NCBI RefSeq assembly: GCF_000802305.1
Contig: NZ_JTDK01000006.1
Span: forward strand, 496,001-560,000
DNA length: 64,000 nucleotides
From: Microbacterium mangrovi
Lineage (GTDB): Bacteria > Actinomycetota > Actinomycetes > Actinomycetales > Microbacteriaceae
Direction: 5' to 3'
In this document: positions 26,749 to 34,676 of the stretch, piece after piece
How the letters are laid out: each line of letters begins with the position of its first letter
Numbering within the stretch: the stretch's first letter is position 1
Program-made: the position numbers and the translations under genes
Notes under the pieces: model-generated
Told to the model about the DNA's origin: nothing
The model's database searches: none
What the model saw: only the letters and a program-made list of their open reading frames with translations

Positions 26749-28629
26749 ATGTCGTTCCTGCGGTGGTTCGCCCGTTTCCCGGTCGTGTGGATCACGGTGC
26801 TCGTGCTCGTGCTCGTCCTCGCCCTGAACGCCGCCGGATACCTTCGCACGGCGCACTGGATCGCCGTCGTCTACGTCTCGATCATCATCGCGTGGACGAT
26901 CATCGGCATGATCCGCGACGTGCTGCGCGGTCATGTCGGCCTGGACGTCCTCGCCGTGGTGGCCATGATCGCCACGCTCGCGGTCGGCGAGGACATCGCC
27001 GCGCTCGTCATCGTGCTGATGCTGTCCGGCGGGGAGGCCCTGGAGGACTACGCCGGCCGGCGCGCGAAGCGGGAGCTGTCCGCATTGCTCGACCGCTCGC
27101 CCCAGATCGCCCACGTCCTCGTGCACCCGAACTCGGACAGCGACGAGGTCCAGGATGCCGCGGCCGACGATGTCGCGATCGGCGACGTGCTGCTGATCCG
27201 CCCGTCCGAGATCGTGCCGGTCGACGGCGTGCTGCTCAGCCCCGAGGCGTCCTTCGACGAGTCCTCCCTCACCGGCGAGAGCCTTCCGGTGCACCGATCC
27301 GCGGGCGACGAGGTGCTCTCCGGATCGGTCAACGGGTCGCGAGCGGTGCGCATGCGCGCCACCCGCCGCAGTGCCGACAGCCAGTATCAGCAGATCGTCG
27401 CGCTCGTGCAGCAGGCCGAGGACGACCGTGCCCCGACCGTGCGCCTGGCGGACCGCTTCGCGATCCCGTTCACCGCGGTCTCGCTCGTCATCGCGGGTGC
27501 GGCGTGGGCGATCTCGGGTGATCCGACCCGGTTCGCCGAGGTCCTCGTGCTCGCCACGCCGTGCCCGCTGCTGATCGCCGCGCCGGTCGCGTTCCTCGGC
27601 GGCCTGTCCCGGGCGGCCAAGGCGGGCGTGATCGTCAAGGGCGGGGCGATCATTGAGCAGCTCGCCCGGGTGCGCTCCGCCGCGTTCGACAAGACCGGCA
27701 CGCTCACCGCCGGGCGCCCCGACCTCGTCGCGGTGCACCCGGCAGGACTGGATGCCGACGAGCTGCTGGCTCTGGCGGCATCCGCGGAGCAGTACTCCAG
27801 CCACGTGCTCGCGGACGGCATCCGCCGCGCCGCCGACGCCCGCGGCATCCCGCTGCGACCGGCCGACGAGGCCAGCGAGGTCGCCACCAACGGGGTCACC
27901 GCCCGCATCGGCGGCCGCTCGGTCGTCGTCGGAAAACCCGCCTACGTGGCCTCCCTGGCACCCGACACCGTGCGCCAGGAGATCGGTTCGGGCGAGGCGG
28001 CCGTGTACGTCGCCGTCGACGGCCGGTTCGCCGGGGTCCTGGTGCTCGCCGACGATCCGCGCCCCGAAGCGGGCTCGGTCGTGTCGTGGCTGCGCGCCCG
28101 GGGCGTGCAGCGCGTGTCCATGCTCACCGGCGATGCCCGGGCCACGGCGGAGGCGGTCGCCCACGAGGTCGGCATCGACGACGTCCACGCCGAGCTGCTT
28201 CCGCCCGACAAGGTGCATCTCGCCGCCGGCCTGCGCCCGCGCCCCGTGCTGATGGTCGGCGACGGCGTCAACGACGCGCCCGTGCTGGCGGCGGCCGACA
28301 TCGGCATCGCGATGGGCGCCAAGGGCTCCACCGCGGCCGGCGACGCGGCGGACGCCGTCATCCTCGCGGACTCGCTCGCCAAGGTGGCCGACGTCGTCGC
28401 GATCGGCAAGCACACGCTCAGCGTCGCCTACGTGGCGATCTGGATCGGGATCTCGATCAGCATCGTGCTGATGCTCGTCGCGACGACCGGCGTCATCCCC
28501 GCCGTGGCGGGGGCGCTCATCCAGGAGGGCGTCGACCTCGCCACGATCCTGTACGCCCTGCGGGCACTGACCGGGCCTCCGACCGGCCTCGAGACGGCGC
28601 CGGTTCAGGCGGCACGGGCGGCGGTGTAG
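26749..28629 (+). CDS. Heavy-metal P-type ATPase (P1B)
   Basis: A 626-residue metal-transporting P-type ATPase. Visible are two N-terminal helix pairs, the actuator motif SSLTGES (near residue 170), the membrane metal motif ATPCPLLIAAP (near residue 270), the phosphorylated aspartate in DKTGTLT (near residue 315) and the hinge GDGVNDAPVL (near residue 505). There is no N-terminal metal-binding domain. The membrane motif is TPC rather than the CPC of Cu or Zn pumps, and the usual HP dipeptide of the nucleotide domain is HV (QYSSHVLAD). The metal is therefore uncertain. Its 3' end overlaps a convergent copper-chaperone gene. Confidence 0.92.
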   Translation: MSFLRWFARFPVVWITVLVLVLVLALNAAGYLRTAHWIAVVYVSIIIAWTIIGMIRDVLRGHVGLDVLAVVAMIATLAVGEDIAALVIVLMLSGGEALEDYAGRRAKRELSALLDRSPQIAHVLVHPNSDSDEVQDAAADDVAIGDVLLIRPSEIVPVDGVLLSPEASFDESSLTGESLPVHRSAGDEVLSGSVNGSRAVRMRATRRSADSQYQQIVALVQQAEDDRAPTVRLADRFAIPFTAVSLVIAGAAWAISGDPTRFAEVLVLATPCPLLIAAPVAFLGGLSRAAKAGVIVKGGAIIEQLARVRSAAFDKTGTLTAGRPDLVAVHPAGLDADELLALAASAEQYSSHVLADGIRRAADARGIPLRPADEASEVATNGVTARIGGRSVVVGKPAYVASLAPDTVRQEIGSGEAAVYVAVDGRFAGVLVLADDPRPEAGSVVSWLRARGVQRVSMLTGDARATAEAVAHEVGIDDVHAELLPPDKVHLAAGLRPRPVLMVGDGVNDAPVLAAADIGIAMGAKGSTAAGDAADAVILADSLAKVADVVAIGKHTLSVAYVAIWIGISISIVLMLVATTGVIPAVAGALIQEGVDLATILYALRALTGPPTGLETAPVQAARAAV

Positions 28630-28817
28630 CCGGCTTCGGCGACGGCGGCGATGACGGCCGCCTCATCGACCGGTCCGGAGGCCTCGACCACGAGCCGGCC
28701 GGTGGCTGCGCTCGCCTCGGCGGAGGCCACGCCGGGGACCGCGCCGACCTCGCTGCGCACGGATGCCTCGCAGTGCCCGCACGACATGCCGGTCACCTGG
28801 AACTCGATCGTGGTCAT
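28605..28817 (-). CDS. copZ: Heavy-metal-associated domain protein (copper chaperone)
   Basis: A 70-residue stand-alone HMA domain. The metal loop GMSCGHC (residues 10-16) has the CxxC pair that binds Cu(I), and the rest follows the beta-alpha-beta-beta-alpha-beta ferredoxin-like fold. Such proteins carry copper to P-type ATPases and repressors. A perfect CsoR-type operator lies 23 bp upstream, so copper induction is likely. Its 3' end overlaps the convergent ATPase gene by 25 nt. Confidence 0.93.
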   Translation of the reverse strand: MTTIEFQVTGMSCGHCEASVRSEVGAVPGVASAEASAATGRLVVEASGPVDEAAVIAAVAEAGYTAARAA

Positions 28818-28839
28818 CGCCTCGCCTCTCTGATACCTA

Positions 28840-28854
28840 TACCCCCTGGGGGTA
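28840..28854. promoter_or_regulatory. CsoR-type operator upstream of copZ
   Basis: TACCCCCTGGGGGTA is a perfect palindrome around a central T and matches the known G-rich/C-rich CsoR operator form. On the minus strand a -10-like TATAGG overlaps its edge, so bound repressor would block the copZ promoter. No csoR gene is adjacent; the nearest candidate is at 13899-14174. Confidence 0.75.
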
Positions 28855-28916
28855 CTGACTCACTCAGTGTACGACATCCGGCCCGGTCCCGCTCCATGCA
28901 CCCTCGTTGCCGGTCC

Positions 28917-29025
28917 CTCACTCGTCACGAAGCACGGACCGAGGTGCGCATCGTGACGAGCGAATCCGGAAAGCGAGCCTCACTCGTCATGAAACGCGGA
29001 CCCGGGTGCGCATCGTGACGAGCGA
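28917..29025. repeat. Two tandem hairpin repeats, 62-bp period
   Basis: Two near-identical 47-bp units (28917-28963 and 28979-29025) lie between copZ and the acyl-CoA ligase gene. Each contains an inverted pair, CTCGTCACGA or CTCGTCATGA on the left and TCGTGACGAG on the right, with 20 nt between. Units differ at about six positions. They may be REP-like elements or repeated protein-binding sites. No gene overlaps them. Confidence 0.7.
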
Positions 29026-29062
29026 AGCCGACAGGCCTCGGCCCGGGAGCCTGCCCCCGGTT

Positions 29063-29099
29063 CGGAACTGAGTTCCGCCATCCCTGGAACTCAGTTCCG
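29063..29099. promoter_or_regulatory. Paired palindromic operator upstream of acyl-CoA ligase
   Basis: Two 13-bp palindromes, GGAACTGAGTTCC (29064-29076) and GGAACTCAGTTCC (29086-29098), are spaced 22 bp centre to centre, about two helical turns. Together they form a larger perfect inverted repeat (14-bp arms, 9-nt loop). The region lies 90 bp upstream of the ligase start. TetR-type control would fit, but no regulator gene is adjacent. Confidence 0.65.
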
Positions 29100-29188
29100 T
29101 CACGGGGAGGGCGCGTGGCATGATGGGGGCACCGGCGAGGATGCCGGTGCCCGCCTGCGACGACGCACGACGAATGGGAGCCCCCAAC

Positions 29189-30781
29189 GTGTTCACAAGC
29201 CCGTACCCGGATGTCGAGATCCCCGAGCTGAGCATCTACGACTATCTGTTCGGCAGCCTCGACGACGACGACCTCGCCCGCGTCGCCCTCATCGACCCGT
29301 CCTCGGGCACCGAGACGACCTACCGTGCGCTGCGCGGCCAGATCGACGCGTTCGCCGGGGCGCTCGCCGCGCGCGGCGTCGACGTCGGCACCGTGCTCGG
29401 ACTCCTCTGCCCCAACGTCCCCGCCTTCGCCACCGTGATGCACGGCGCGCTCCGGGCGGGAGCGACCGTGACCACGATCAACTCCCTGTACACCGCCGGC
29501 GAGATCGAGAAGCAGCTGCGGGATGCCGGGGCCACCTGGCTCGTCACCGTGAGTCCGTTCCTCCCGCAGGCGACCGCGGCCGCCGAGGCCGTGGGCATCC
29601 CGGCCGACCGTGTCATCGTGATCGACGGGGCGGAGGGGCATCCCTCGCTCGGTCAGCTGATCGGCGAGCAGAACGCCACGCCCGCGGTGAGCTTCGACCC
29701 CGCGGAGCACATCGCCGTGCTCCCGTATTCGTCGGGCACGACCGGCATCCCGAAGGGCGTGATGCTCACGCATCGCAACCTGGTCGCGAACGTGCAGCAG
29801 TGCCGCGCGAGCCTCGATCTGGAAGCCTCCGACCGCGTCCTGGCCGTGCTGCCGTTCTTCCACATCTACGGGCTCACCGTCCTGTTGAACCTCGCTCTGC
29901 GCCAGCGGGCGAGCCTCGTCACGATGCCGAAGTTCGACCTTGTCGAGTTCCTCTCGAACATCCAGCGGTTCAAGTGCACCTACCTCTACATCGCACCGCC
30001 GATCGCCGTCGCCCTCGCGAAGCACCCCATCGTCGACCAGTACGACATCTCGACCGTGCACACCGTCTTCTCGGGAGCGGCCCCACTGGATGCCGAGACC
30101 GCGGAGGCCGCCGGCCACCGCATCCACGCGCACGTGCTGCAGGGGTACGGGATGACCGAGTCGAGCCCGGTGTCGCACGCGATCCCGGTGGAAGCCACCG
30201 ACATCCCGGTGAGCTCGGTGGGCCGCCTGCTGCCGAACATGCAGGCCAAGATCGTCGACCTGGAGACCGGCGAGGAGATCACCGAGATCGGCCCCGACGG
30301 CGTCACCGAGCGCGGGGAGCTCTGGATGCGGGGACCCAACATCATGCTCGGCTACCTGAACAAGCCCGAGGCGACCGCCGACACCCTCGACGCGGACGGA
30401 TTCCTGCACACCGGGGATGTCGCCGTCTACCACGAGGGCGACTACTTCTCGATCGTCGATCGCGCCAAGGAGCTCATCAAGTACCACGGCTACCAGATCG
30501 CGCCCGCCGAGCTCGAGGCGCTCCTGCTCAGTCACCCCAAGGTGATGGACGCGGCCGTCATCGGCGTGCTCGACGACGAGAAGCAGGAGGTGCCGAAGGC
30601 CTTCGTCGTCGCGCGCCCCGACTCGGGACTCACCGCCGAGGAGGTCATGGCCTTCGTCGCCGACAACGTCGCCCCGCACAAGAAGGTGCGCCGCGTCGAG
30701 TTCATCGACCAGATCCCCAAGTCGACCGCGGGCAAGATCCTCCGCAAGGACCTCCGCGCCCGCGAGGCCGCCGTGGCCTGA
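29189..30781 (+). CDS. AMP-forming acyl-CoA ligase (4-coumarate/fatty acid type)
   Basis: A protein of about 530 residues that activates a carboxylic acid to its CoA thioester through an acyl-AMP. Core motifs are YSSGTTGIPKGVMLTH (near residue 180), GYGMTESSP (near residue 320), the hinge DRAKELIKYHGYQI (near residue 425) and the catalytic lysine in PKSTAGKILRKDL near the C-terminus. It resembles 4-coumarate-CoA ligase-like enzymes. I chose the GTG at 29189 because GGGAG lies 8 nt upstream; the ATG at 29174 lacks a site. Paired palindromes upstream indicate repression. Substrate range is unknown. Confidence 0.9.
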   Translation: MFTSPYPDVEIPELSIYDYLFGSLDDDDLARVALIDPSSGTETTYRALRGQIDAFAGALAARGVDVGTVLGLLCPNVPAFATVMHGALRAGATVTTINSLYTAGEIEKQLRDAGATWLVTVSPFLPQATAAAEAVGIPADRVIVIDGAEGHPSLGQLIGEQNATPAVSFDPAEHIAVLPYSSGTTGIPKGVMLTHRNLVANVQQCRASLDLEASDRVLAVLPFFHIYGLTVLLNLALRQRASLVTMPKFDLVEFLSNIQRFKCTYLYIAPPIAVALAKHPIVDQYDISTVHTVFSGAAPLDAETAEAAGHRIHAHVLQGYGMTESSPVSHAIPVEATDIPVSSVGRLLPNMQAKIVDLETGEEITEIGPDGVTERGELWMRGPNIMLGYLNKPEATADTLDADGFLHTGDVAVYHEGDYFSIVDRAKELIKYHGYQIAPAELEALLLSHPKVMDAAVIGVLDDEKQEVPKAFVVARPDSGLTAEEVMAFVADNVAPHKKVRRVEFIDQIPKSTAGKILRKDLRAREAAVA

Positions 30782-30785
30782 GGCG

Positions 30786-31310
30786 TCAATCGACGGCCGG
30801 GATGCTCCCGCTCAGTGCGGCCCATCGCTCGATGAGCGGTGCAGGATCACGGAGCCTACTGATCGTAATGTCGTCCGGAACGGTCGCCGTCGCGACGATG
30901 AGGACGTAAGCGGTCCCATCGATGAACTGCGCGAATCCGCGGCCGCCGTGGGCGGCAAGCAGAACGTGCGTTCTGTCGCCGTCCCACTGCGAAGGCCTGG
31001 GCGGCTGTCCGGTTGTGATGCCCATGCGGTGACGGAGTCGATCGATCTCCTTTCCGGTGGCGGGACTGACCCCGATCCTGAGCAGCGGAGGGCTGCGAAC
31101 TGTGTCGTCGGACTGCTCCCAGGCACCGGTCCATACGTAGGAAGGACCGGTGTCTGGGAGCGGGAAATCCACGAGAGCAGAGAAATAGCCCGGGTCCGTC
31201 ACGATGTAGGCGACCGCCTCGGCTTCGCCCATTCGCGCCACGACGTCATCGCGGATCCGGCGCGCCTCGCCCGGCGCAAGATCGCGCGCGGCCATCTCAC
31301 GTTCACCCAT
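30786..31310 (-). CDS. Hypothetical protein
   Basis: A 174-residue soluble protein that I do not recognise. It has no signal peptide or membrane segment. The first 45 residues are charged and helical (ARDLAPGEARRIRDDVVARM); the middle is rich in W, P and D (FPLPDTGPSYVWTGAWEQSDD), and the C-terminus is beta-rich. A GAGGA ribosome binding site lies 6 nt before the ATG at 31310, which decided the start. It is convergent with the acyl-CoA ligase gene (4 bp) and lies 68 bp downstream of the antiporter gene on the same strand. Confidence 0.65.
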   Translation of the reverse strand: MGEREMAARDLAPGEARRIRDDVVARMGEAEAVAYIVTDPGYFSALVDFPLPDTGPSYVWTGAWEQSDDTVRSPPLLRIGVSPATGKEIDRLRHRMGITTGQPPRPSQWDGDRTHVLLAAHGGRGFAQFIDGTAYVLIVATATVPDDITISRLRDPAPLIERWAALSGSIPAVD

Positions 31311-31378
31311 GTGTGTCCTCCGATCGGTGAATCGGCCGGGACTGCCTCCAGCAAACCAGGAACTGGAGGAGGCCAGAG

Positions 31379-32551
31379 CTACGCCGCGCCGGGCGCGGGG
31401 GCGCTGGTCCGATCCGTCGGGGCGGCACCCCCGCGTCGTGCGGCCAGCGACGTCGCTGCGGTCGCGATGGCGACCGTGATGAGCGCGCCGAGGAGGATTC
31501 CGGCGCCTTCGCCAGGACCGAGGGCCCGGGTCTGGATGCCGAGCGCCACCGCCGCGATGGGGACGCCGAGCTGCCCGCACGCCGCGACCGCCTGCACCCA
31601 CGGCAGCCCGGCCGCGCGGGCCGCGAGGTGGGCGACGGCCGCGCCGACTCCCAGGGCCGCGCCGAGGAGGATCATCTCGGGATGCGTGGCGAACGCGCGC
31701 AGGTCGATCGATGCGCCCAGCCAGACGAAGAAGAGCGGAGCGAAGAACCCCTCGGTGATTCCGAACAGCTGGCGGGCCAGGCGCCGCGGCTCGCCGGCCG
31801 CGGCGAGCACGAGCCCGACCGAGAAGCCGGCGATCATCACCGACACGTGCGTCAGCTGGGCGATCGCGGCGAGGACGAACAGCACGAGCAGGCTCACGCG
31901 CAGTTCGAGCGCGAACCGCCGCCGCTCGGAGAACGCGTGGATCCGCGCGCGCAGCCCGTTGCGGGTGAGAAGGTGCAGGCCGATGCCCGCGAGGACGGCG
32001 ATCACCGTGATCGCGAGCGCCCCGAGGGCCGTGGTGAGCACGCGCGACGGCTCCATGACCAGGGGCAGCGCCACGATGCAGGCGATGTCGGCGACCGCGA
32101 TCTGGGCGACGAGGCGCGGCACGCGCTCCGCGCCGATTCCGAGTGACTGCAGCATCGGCAGCACGAGCGCCGCGGACGAGGATGCCAGGAGCACGGCGTA
32201 AAGCGCCGCGTGCGCCGATCCGATCAGCGCGGCGATCCCCACGCCGAGCCCGGCTGCGACGATGCCGACCAGCAGCGCGCCGAGCAGCCCGCGTCCGACG
32301 GCGGCTCGCACCGCGGCATCCCGCACCGGGATGTGCGAGCCGATCACGACCATGGTCAGACCGAAGCCGATCTCGGCGAGGAACGTCAGGGTCGGGTCCG
32401 CCGGATCCACCAGATGCAGGCCGGACGTCCCGATGACGAGACCGGCGGCCAGCTCCCCGATCACGACGGGGATGTGCCACCCCTGCCGTGCGCTCAGCAG
32501 CGGCCCGAGGAGGCCGGCCAGCACGATGAGCGCGAGTGTCGCGAAGGTCAT
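31379..32551 (-). CDS. Cation:proton antiporter (CPA2/Kef type)
   Basis: A 390-residue inner-membrane antiporter of the monovalent cation:proton antiporter-2 family, with about twelve hydrophobic segments. The N-terminus (IPVVIGELAAGLVIGTSGL) and the broken-helix region (LFVWLGASIDLRAF) are typical. There is no C-terminal TrkA-N regulatory domain, so it is a short form. It probably exchanges K+ or Na+ for H+. A leaderless -10 (32558-32563) precedes the ATG by 6 nt. Confidence 0.88.
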   Translation of the reverse strand: MTFATLALIVLAGLLGPLLSARQGWHIPVVIGELAAGLVIGTSGLHLVDPADPTLTFLAEIGFGLTMVVIGSHIPVRDAAVRAAVGRGLLGALLVGIVAAGLGVGIAALIGSAHAALYAVLLASSSAALVLPMLQSLGIGAERVPRLVAQIAVADIACIVALPLVMEPSRVLTTALGALAITVIAVLAGIGLHLLTRNGLRARIHAFSERRRFALELRVSLLVLFVLAAIAQLTHVSVMIAGFSVGLVLAAAGEPRRLARQLFGITEGFFAPLFFVWLGASIDLRAFATHPEMILLGAALGVGAAVAHLAARAAGLPWVQAVAACGQLGVPIAAVALGIQTRALGPGEGAGILLGALITVAIATAATSLAARRGGAAPTDRTSAPAPGAA

Positions 32552-32557
32552 GGCGAA

Positions 32558-32563
32558 ACGCTA
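32558..32563 (-). promoter_or_regulatory. -10 element for leaderless antiporter gene
   Basis: TAGCGT on the minus strand lies 6 nt upstream of the ATG at 32551. Confidence 0.4.
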
Positions 32564-32599
32564 GTCCGAAGGCGCACCCGCGGACAGCGACGCGCGGCG

Positions 32600-33697
32600 C
32601 TACCGGGCGTGCAGGACGTGCCAGGGACGCACGGCGTGCTCGGCGGGGGTGCCGTCGAGAACGCGCGCCTCCCGGTGCGCCGGATCCAAGATCACCGTCG
32701 CCAGGCTCGCCCACCGTTCGCCGAGACGGGCATCCGGCGCCGGAAGACACGTGAGCGCGGGTTCGCCCTCGCCCGTGATCAACTCGGCGAGCATGGCTTC
32801 CGGCGTCTCGGGGAGCGACGCAGTGAGCCGGTCGACGAGGAACCCGTACCGCTCCCCCGAGTCCGGCTGGTACGTCGTCTTCTCGGCGGCAGCCGGCTCC
32901 GCGGTGAGGAAGTGGTTGGTGCGCACGCGGATTCCGGGCAGGACGGCGGGCGCCTCGAAGACGCCGACCGGGCTGAGGTCGAGCAGCACCGCTCGATCGC
33001 GATCGAAGACCAGGAACGAGCCCGAGGAGGCGATCGGCGCCTCGCGCACGAGTTCGACGGCGTGCGCGGCATCCTCGGCCTCTTCAAGCACGAGCGCTGC
33101 GAGCACGTGCATCGGGATGCCGCCGACGCCGTCCAGCGTGTGACCGAGGATGTTGAAGTGCAGGGCGACGCCCGCGCCGTTCACGCCGATCTTCGCGAGG
33201 ATGCCGTCCTCCGTGATCCCGGCATAACGGTGCGCCCCGCCGTCGGCGTCCAGCGTGTGCCAGTAGTCGCTGAGTTCGGCGTGCCAGTCCCAGGTCTGCA
33301 CGCCGACGTTGCGCGTGGCGCCCGCCACGGCGGCGTCAGGGAGCGAGCGCACCACCGTGGAGCATTCGCCGGGCGGCACGGCGCGGCTGCGGGCGAGGAT
33401 CTCGGTGCGGGCGTTGAGGGCCGCGACCCGCCACGGGTCGACACCGGCACCCGCGGCGACGCCGGCGATCTGCTCCGCCAGACCGCCTCGGTGTGCGGCG
33501 ACGGCGTCAAGCGCGCGTTCGGCGTCCGAGCGCACGGTCGCGGCATCCAGCCCGCCGGCGGCGAAGAGCCGGTCGTAGGCGTCGATCGCACCGGGGAGGA
33601 TGCCGCGCAGCGCCTCGCCTCGCTGGCGTCCGCGCGCCTGGGGGTCGCGCGCCGCGGTGCTCACGTGCAGCCGGTTCTCGGGACGGGGGAATGACAC
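32600..33697 (-). CDS. C45 family autoproteolytic acyltransferase/hydrolase
   Basis: A 365-residue Ntn-hydrolase of the C45 family (isopenicillin N acyltransferase-like). The precursor is cut before a conserved cysteine, which becomes the N-terminal nucleophile; here it is Cys112 in PPGECSTVV, preceded by the family segment VAALNARTEIL. The beta chain contains WDWHAELSDYWHT and a GINGAGVALHFNILG-like strand. Bacterial members hydrolyse or transfer acyl groups on amides, and true substrates are mostly unknown. The GTG start has an AGGAG site at 6-7 nt. A palindromic operator candidate lies 23 bp upstream. Confidence 0.85.
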   Translation of the reverse strand: MSFPRPENRLHVSTAARDPQARGRQRGEALRGILPGAIDAYDRLFAAGGLDAATVRSDAERALDAVAAHRGGLAEQIAGVAAGAGVDPWRVAALNARTEILARSRAVPPGECSTVVRSLPDAAVAGATRNVGVQTWDWHAELSDYWHTLDADGGAHRYAGITEDGILAKIGVNGAGVALHFNILGHTLDGVGGIPMHVLAALVLEEAEDAAHAVELVREAPIASSGSFLVFDRDRAVLLDLSPVGVFEAPAVLPGIRVRTNHFLTAEPAAAEKTTYQPDSGERYGFLVDRLTASLPETPEAMLAELITGEGEPALTCLPAPDARLGERWASLATVILDPAHREARVLDGTPAEHAVRPWHVLHAR

Positions 33698-33719
33698 GGG
33701 TGCTCCTGATTCGCCGCTC

Positions 33720-33739
33720 TATTGAATGCGTGCTCAATA
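33720..33739. promoter_or_regulatory. TetR-like palindrome in divergent C45/LLM region
   Basis: TATTGA and TCAATA form a perfect 6-bp inverted pair around 8 bases (ATGCGTGC). It is the most A+T-rich stretch in the area. It lies between the divergent C45 and LLM oxidoreductase genes and resembles TetR-family operators. Confidence 0.5.
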
Positions 33740-33773
33740 TAGCACCGCGGCCTGGCGGCATCGGCGGCGGGCG

Positions 33774-33779
33774 TAGCCT
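33774..33779 (+). promoter_or_regulatory. -10 element for leaderless LLM oxidoreductase gene
   Basis: TAGCCT lies 6 nt upstream of the ATG at 33786, without a ribosome binding site. Confidence 0.45.
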
Positions 33780-33785
33780 GACGCC

Positions 33786-34652
33786 ATGCGCTCAGGCATC
33801 CACCTCTGGAACTACACCACCCCCGGCCCCTCGTCCGACATCGCCTCCCTCGTCACCCGCACGGCGCAGGTCGCCGAAGCCGGCGGCTTCGACCAGTTCA
33901 CGGTCATGGACCACTGGTTCCAGATGGAGGCGGCCGGCCCCGCCGAGCAGCCCATGCTCGAAGCGTTCACCACCCTCGGCTTCGTCGCCGGCCAGACCTC
34001 GCGCATGCGCCTCGGCCCCCTCGTGGCCGGAGTCACCTACCGGCATCCGGCCCTCCTCGCCAAGATCGCGACGACGCTCGACGTGCTGAGCGGCGGCCGG
34101 GCCGTGTTCGGTCTCGGCGCCGCCTGGTACGAACGCGAGCACCACGGACTCGGCGTTCCCTACCCGGCGATCTCGGAGCGCTTCGAGCGCCTCGAGGAAG
34201 CGCTCCAGATCGCCCTGCAGATGTGGGGTCCGGATGCCGCCGCCTACGAGGGCACGCACTACTCGCTCGCCGAGACGCTCAACTCCCCCGCGCCCGTGGG
34301 CCACCCGCATCCGCCGATCATGATCGGCGGCAAGGGCGAGCGCAAGACGCTGCGCATCGCCGCCCAGTACGCCCAGATCGTCAACCTCACGGCCTACGAG
34401 CCCGAGACCGTGGCCCACCTGCTCGACGTGCTGCGCCGCCACTGCGACACCCTCGGCACCGACTACGACGCGATCGAGAAGCAGATCATCACCACGCGGC
34501 TCGACCCCACCGGCGCCGAGTACTGGCGGATGGCCGAGGAGTGGTCGCGGCTCGGCATCGACCTGGTGGTCATGGGCGTCCGGCCGAACGACCAGGTCGG
34601 CTCGACCGAGCGCCTCGCCGCGGAGGTCGTGCCGCGCCTGGCCGAGCTGTGA
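33786..34652 (+). CDS. LLM class F420-dependent oxidoreductase
   Basis: A 288-residue TIM-barrel protein of the luciferase-like monooxygenase family in its F420-using branch. Typical segments are the N-terminal GIHLWNY strand, the DHWFQM loop (near residue 42), TSRMRLGPLVAGVTYRHPALLAKIA-type cofactor region, GRAVFGLGAAWYEREH (residues 103-118) and PPIMIGGKGERKTLR (near residue 180). It acts in the cytoplasm on an unknown substrate. Two LLM proteins in this window imply that the host makes F420, but no F420 synthesis gene is present here. Confidence 0.9.
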   Translation: MRSGIHLWNYTTPGPSSDIASLVTRTAQVAEAGGFDQFTVMDHWFQMEAAGPAEQPMLEAFTTLGFVAGQTSRMRLGPLVAGVTYRHPALLAKIATTLDVLSGGRAVFGLGAAWYEREHHGLGVPYPAISERFERLEEALQIALQMWGPDAAAYEGTHYSLAETLNSPAPVGHPHPPIMIGGKGERKTLRIAAQYAQIVNLTAYEPETVAHLLDVLRRHCDTLGTDYDAIEKQIITTRLDPTGAEYWRMAEEWSRLGIDLVVMGVRPNDQVGSTERLAAEVVPRLAEL

Positions 34653-34676
34653 ACCGCTCGCCTGCGACGGCCGGGC

